Shown here: one piece after another, positions 62,017 to 64,000 of the stretch
How positions within the stretch are numbered: the first letter of the stretch is position 1
How the letters are laid out: every line of letters begins with the position of its first letter
Assembly: GCA_028532855.1 (NCBI GenBank)
Contig: JAQQAL010000006.1
Coordinates: 1-64,000, forward strand
Direction of reading: 5' to 3'
Length of the DNA: 64,000 nt
Source: Candidatus Thalassospirochaeta sargassi
GTDB lineage: Bacteria; Spirochaetota; Spirochaetia; UBA9216
Made by a program: the position numbers and the translations under genes
Notes under the pieces: model-generated
What the model was told of the DNA's origin: nothing
Seen by the model: the letters and a program-made list of their open reading frames with translations, nothing else
Databases searched by the model: none

Positions 62017-63759
62017 TTAATATTTCATTATGCCCATAACAGTAAATGCATCTATTTCAACGGTTGAACCTGTAGCCATCAGATCTACAGTAAAATTCTC
62101 TGAGATGTCAAGGCTTGCACCGAACATTCCAGTTGCGGAAAAGCCGAAATCAGTAGTGAAGGTTGTTGTAGCAATACTGTCGTCGTTTGATCCGTCAATT
62201 CTTCGCAGGTCATAGCTGTTTGCCGAATCGAGGTTGTCAGTATACTGCTCATATGTGTATGCGGAATTACCGGTCTGCAGTGTGGATAATCCGACCATTG
62301 AAACCGTTAAAGACATATCATAGCCGGCTCTGAAGCTCATAAGCTCATTTGCCTTCCATTCAAGGCCCACTGGCAGTTGAAAACTAATATTTGTTGTAAG
62401 TCTGCTGGTCTTATATTCATAACCGCTTTGGGTGTATTCAGTGTCAGTATCCGATGAGACAGTTGTATAGGCGCCGTCACCGTCTCCGTCTACCTGGGTA
62501 AGAGCAGTGGTGGTTCTTGTTCTAGTATCATTATAAACATCTACAGAAGCATAGAGCCCTGGAATAGCGGTTACTATTACGTTTTCTGCAGGAGTGAAAA
62601 TCTTTTTAATACCGGCACCGGTTCTTGCATACATATCAAGCCCCATATCAAGGGTGGTTGTGTCAGTATCAACACTTCTTGAGGTTTCGATATTATCCGC
62701 ATCAGCATCATCATAGGTTACGGTAGTTGTTGAAGCAACTGTCTGAAGTTTTCCCATAGGAAAATCGAAGCCTATATCTCCTGGAATTACCAGGGTAAAA
62801 CCATCCATTGGGATCTCAGTGTCAGAACCTATTCCTGCACCTATTGTAGAAAGATAGAGTGGAGTTGAAGAATTCATACCGAAACTGGCGTTTGCCGAGG
62901 TTCCATCGGTTGTATAATACTGACCTGTGTAGCTGGTAATAGTCTCATCATCGCGAATAGTATTATCAACACCCGCGCCGTCATTGAAATCGGTTACAGT
63001 TACGGTGTGCGCACTGCTGCTGAATCTGATGTTGTTGGCTTCCAACCCGAGAACAACCCTGGTCAGAAAATCATCAGAATCCATACCAAATTCAACATCA
63101 AGTGCGATAATATTTCTATCGTTATCGAGAAGACTGTCTATTGTCTCAGTCTGATCACCCCTTGTAGTTAAGGTAGCATCGGTTGGGGAAGCTGTGTTGG
63201 AATATGTATCAGTGTAAGCAAGATTCTTATAGTTATAAAAATCTACATCAGCCAGGGTCTGGACCGCAATTCCCATTCCGTCGCCAAGATTATAGATTGT
63301 ATGGAAGAACAGCGAATGTTCAATATTATTGTCTTCAAGCTCATCGTTCACTGTTTCAGTGATAGTTGTGTACTGCCCTGTTGCCTGATCATAACCGGTA
63401 TAGTCATAAGTGATATTCTCTGTCGAGTCAGTCCCATCGCCCAGATTCTTATCTATCATATAGCTGTCGGTTCGGTAGTTGATGATAAACCCAAGATTTT
63501 CATCAACAGCCCAGCCGGCTCTGAATCCGTTAAAATAATCGGTCCCGAACTGATCACCGCTGTTATCGAGTGCGAAGAAGAGGGTTTCCCCTTCCATCAT
63601 GTCTACATATGCCGGATCAAGCAAATAATCGTAAGCATTTCGAACTGTACCGTTTGATGACTGGAATGTGTTCGAACCTTCCGGAGTAATTGATTCCTGT
63701 GCAAATAATGCAGATGTACATAATAAAATGATTGAAATTAAAGATAGTGATTTTTTCAT
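62017..63759 (-). CDS. Probable outer-membrane beta-barrel protein
   Basis: 580 residues. TATAGGAGAAACT precedes an ATG that begins a signal peptide (MKKSLSLISIILLCTSALFA); upstream codons are unlikely to be used. The mature part alternates short beta strands (LGFIINYRTDSYMI, HSLFFHTIYNLGDGMGIAVQT) with Thr-, Asp- and Ser-rich turns, and ends in a Tyr. No Pfam-type motif is recognisable to me. The pattern fits a large surface barrel. It is first gene of a two-gene leftward unit with the CARDB lipoprotein, with which it may form an envelope complex. Confidence 0.65.
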   Translation of the reverse strand: MKKSLSLISIILLCTSALFAQESITPEGSNTFQSSNGTVRNAYDYLLDPAYVDMMEGETLFFALDNSGDQFGTDYFNGFRAGWAVDENLGFIINYRTDSYMIDKNLGDGTDSTENITYDYTGYDQATGQYTTITETVNDELEDNNIEHSLFFHTIYNLGDGMGIAVQTLADVDFYNYKNLAYTDTYSNTASPTDATLTTRGDQTETIDSLLDNDRNIIALDVEFGMDSDDFLTRVVLGLEANNIRFSSSAHTVTVTDFNDGAGVDNTIRDDETITSYTGQYYTTDGTSANASFGMNSSTPLYLSTIGAGIGSDTEIPMDGFTLVIPGDIGFDFPMGKLQTVASTTTVTYDDADADNIETSRSVDTDTTTLDMGLDMYARTGAGIKKIFTPAENVIVTAIPGLYASVDVYNDTRTRTTTALTQVDGDGDGAYTTVSSDTDTEYTQSGYEYKTSRLTTNISFQLPVGLEWKANELMSFRAGYDMSLTVSMVGLSTLQTGNSAYTYEQYTDNLDSANSYDLRRIDGSNDDSIATTTFTTDFGFSATGMFGASLDISENFTVDLMATGSTVEIDAFTVMGIMKY

Positions 63760-63857
63760 AGTTTCTCCTATAAAAACTAATGTACTACGAGGATTCAGCG
63801 CTCTCAATCTTTTTTTAAAAAAAAGGTCACAAAACCTTTACAATTATTTCTAATATC

Positions 63858-63880
63858 ATATTGTCTGACATTGACAATAT
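63858..63880. promoter_or_regulatory. Palindrome overlapping the promoter of the transaldolase-like gene
   Basis: ATATTGTC and GACAATAT are perfect 8-bp arms with a 7-base spacer. The right arm overlaps a TTGACA (63871-63876), which pairs with TAATGT 17 bases downstream as a promoter. This is a good repressor site. The left arm with its flanks recurs at 59731-59743. Confidence 0.6.
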
Positions 63881-63927
63881 CTGATAAATGTTTTAATGTT
63901 TATATATAAACACGAAAGGAGATATCT

Positions 63928-64000
63928 ATGGCATACAAGAGTCCTTTACATGAAACAGTGGAAACAACAGCTACGGATGTATGGAATGATTCCTGCTCTG
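63928..64000 (+). CDS. Transaldolase-like protein (partial, cut by window edge)
   Basis: AAAGGAGATATCT-ATG starts a frame that runs off the window: MAYKSPLHETVETTATDVWN, then DSCS. This opening resembles a subgroup of transaldolase-family proteins that begin with a PLHxxV and FWNDSC-type segment before the first strand. Only 24 codons are visible, so the call rests on a short match. The strong promoter and palindrome indicate regulated sugar metabolism. Confidence 0.45.
   Translation, partial: MAYKSPLHETVETTATDVWNDSCS

Noticed and set aside
63301-63657. Rightward 118-codon frame opposite the barrel-type gene
   Set aside because: It lies wholly inside a gene with a strong start and signal peptide and shows no recognisable motif.
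1-64000. tRNA or rRNA genes, CRISPR arrays, replication origin
   Set aside because: No cloverleaf with a GGTTCGAATCC-type arm, no rRNA-like block, no regularly spaced repeat array and no DnaA-box cluster were seen while reading both strands by eye.

Overview
The window looks like a chromosomal segment of a free-living, Gram-negative-type spirochaete. This is inferred from the gene set: a FapA/DUF342 protein among chemotaxis and two-component genes, a group III-like phosphofructokinase, PEGA-domain proteins, several lipoproteins, an outer-membrane-type protein, and transporters for amino acids and uronates. No rRNA, tRNA, CRISPR array or intact insertion sequence was seen. Most genes are compact, often overlap by 1-20 bases, and have good GGAGG-type ribosome sites and TTGACA/TATAAT-type promoters.

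Layout. 1-11 kb: a visibly A+T-rich signalling block with an MCP carrying a CZB zinc-binding domain, a leftward operon of two histidine kinases, two receiver proteins and a FapA-like protein, and an EAL-type c-di-GMP phosphodiesterase. A 40-46 bp motif is found about 125 bp upstream of both rightward genes. 10.9-11.6 kb: decayed gene remnants. 11.6-24.3 kb: housekeeping and repair-type genes (glutaredoxin, MoaE-like, patatin, AlaX editing protein, MoxR/VWA pair with a SorC regulator, secreted serine protease, PepF, GpsA, radical SAM). 24.3-24.7 kb: a non-coding stretch with a good promoter, about a dozen GGA motifs and at least four hairpins that hold GGA in the loop. It is a candidate CsrA-sequestering RNA or CsrA-controlled leader and is the most interesting object here. 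24.7-31.3 kb: hydrolases, phosphofructokinase, an aminotransferase behind a structured leader RNA with a terminator, and a PEGA-domain pair. 31.3-38.6 kb: adenylate cyclase, a giant coiled-coil membrane protein and three lipoproteins. 38.7-43.6 kb: M20/M42-like hydrolase, GpgS-like glycosyltransferase, lipoate ligase, acyl-CoA ligase. 43.7-48.7 kb: a complete branched-chain amino-acid ABC transporter (livKHMGF). 48.8-51.7 kb: LarA, RsgA and an RNHCP protein. 52.9-59.7 kb: a uronate catabolism locus (TRAP transporter, kduI, kduD, IclR regulator, nitroreductase, IolB-like isomerase) with a KdgR-box-like operator at its promoter. 59.8-63.8 kb: a CARDB lipoprotein and an outer-membrane-type protein. 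The right edge cuts a transaldolase-like gene.

How the parts fit: the uronate locus is self-consistent. A TRAP importer brings in the sugar acid, KduI and KduD convert 5-keto-4-deoxyuronate towards 2-keto-3-deoxygluconate, and the IclR protein is the obvious repressor for the palindrome at the dctP promoter. The left block is a signal-input module of chemoreception, phosphorelay and c-di-GMP breakdown. A post-transcriptional CsrA circuit at 24.4 kb would fit such an organism, but no csrA gene lies in the window.
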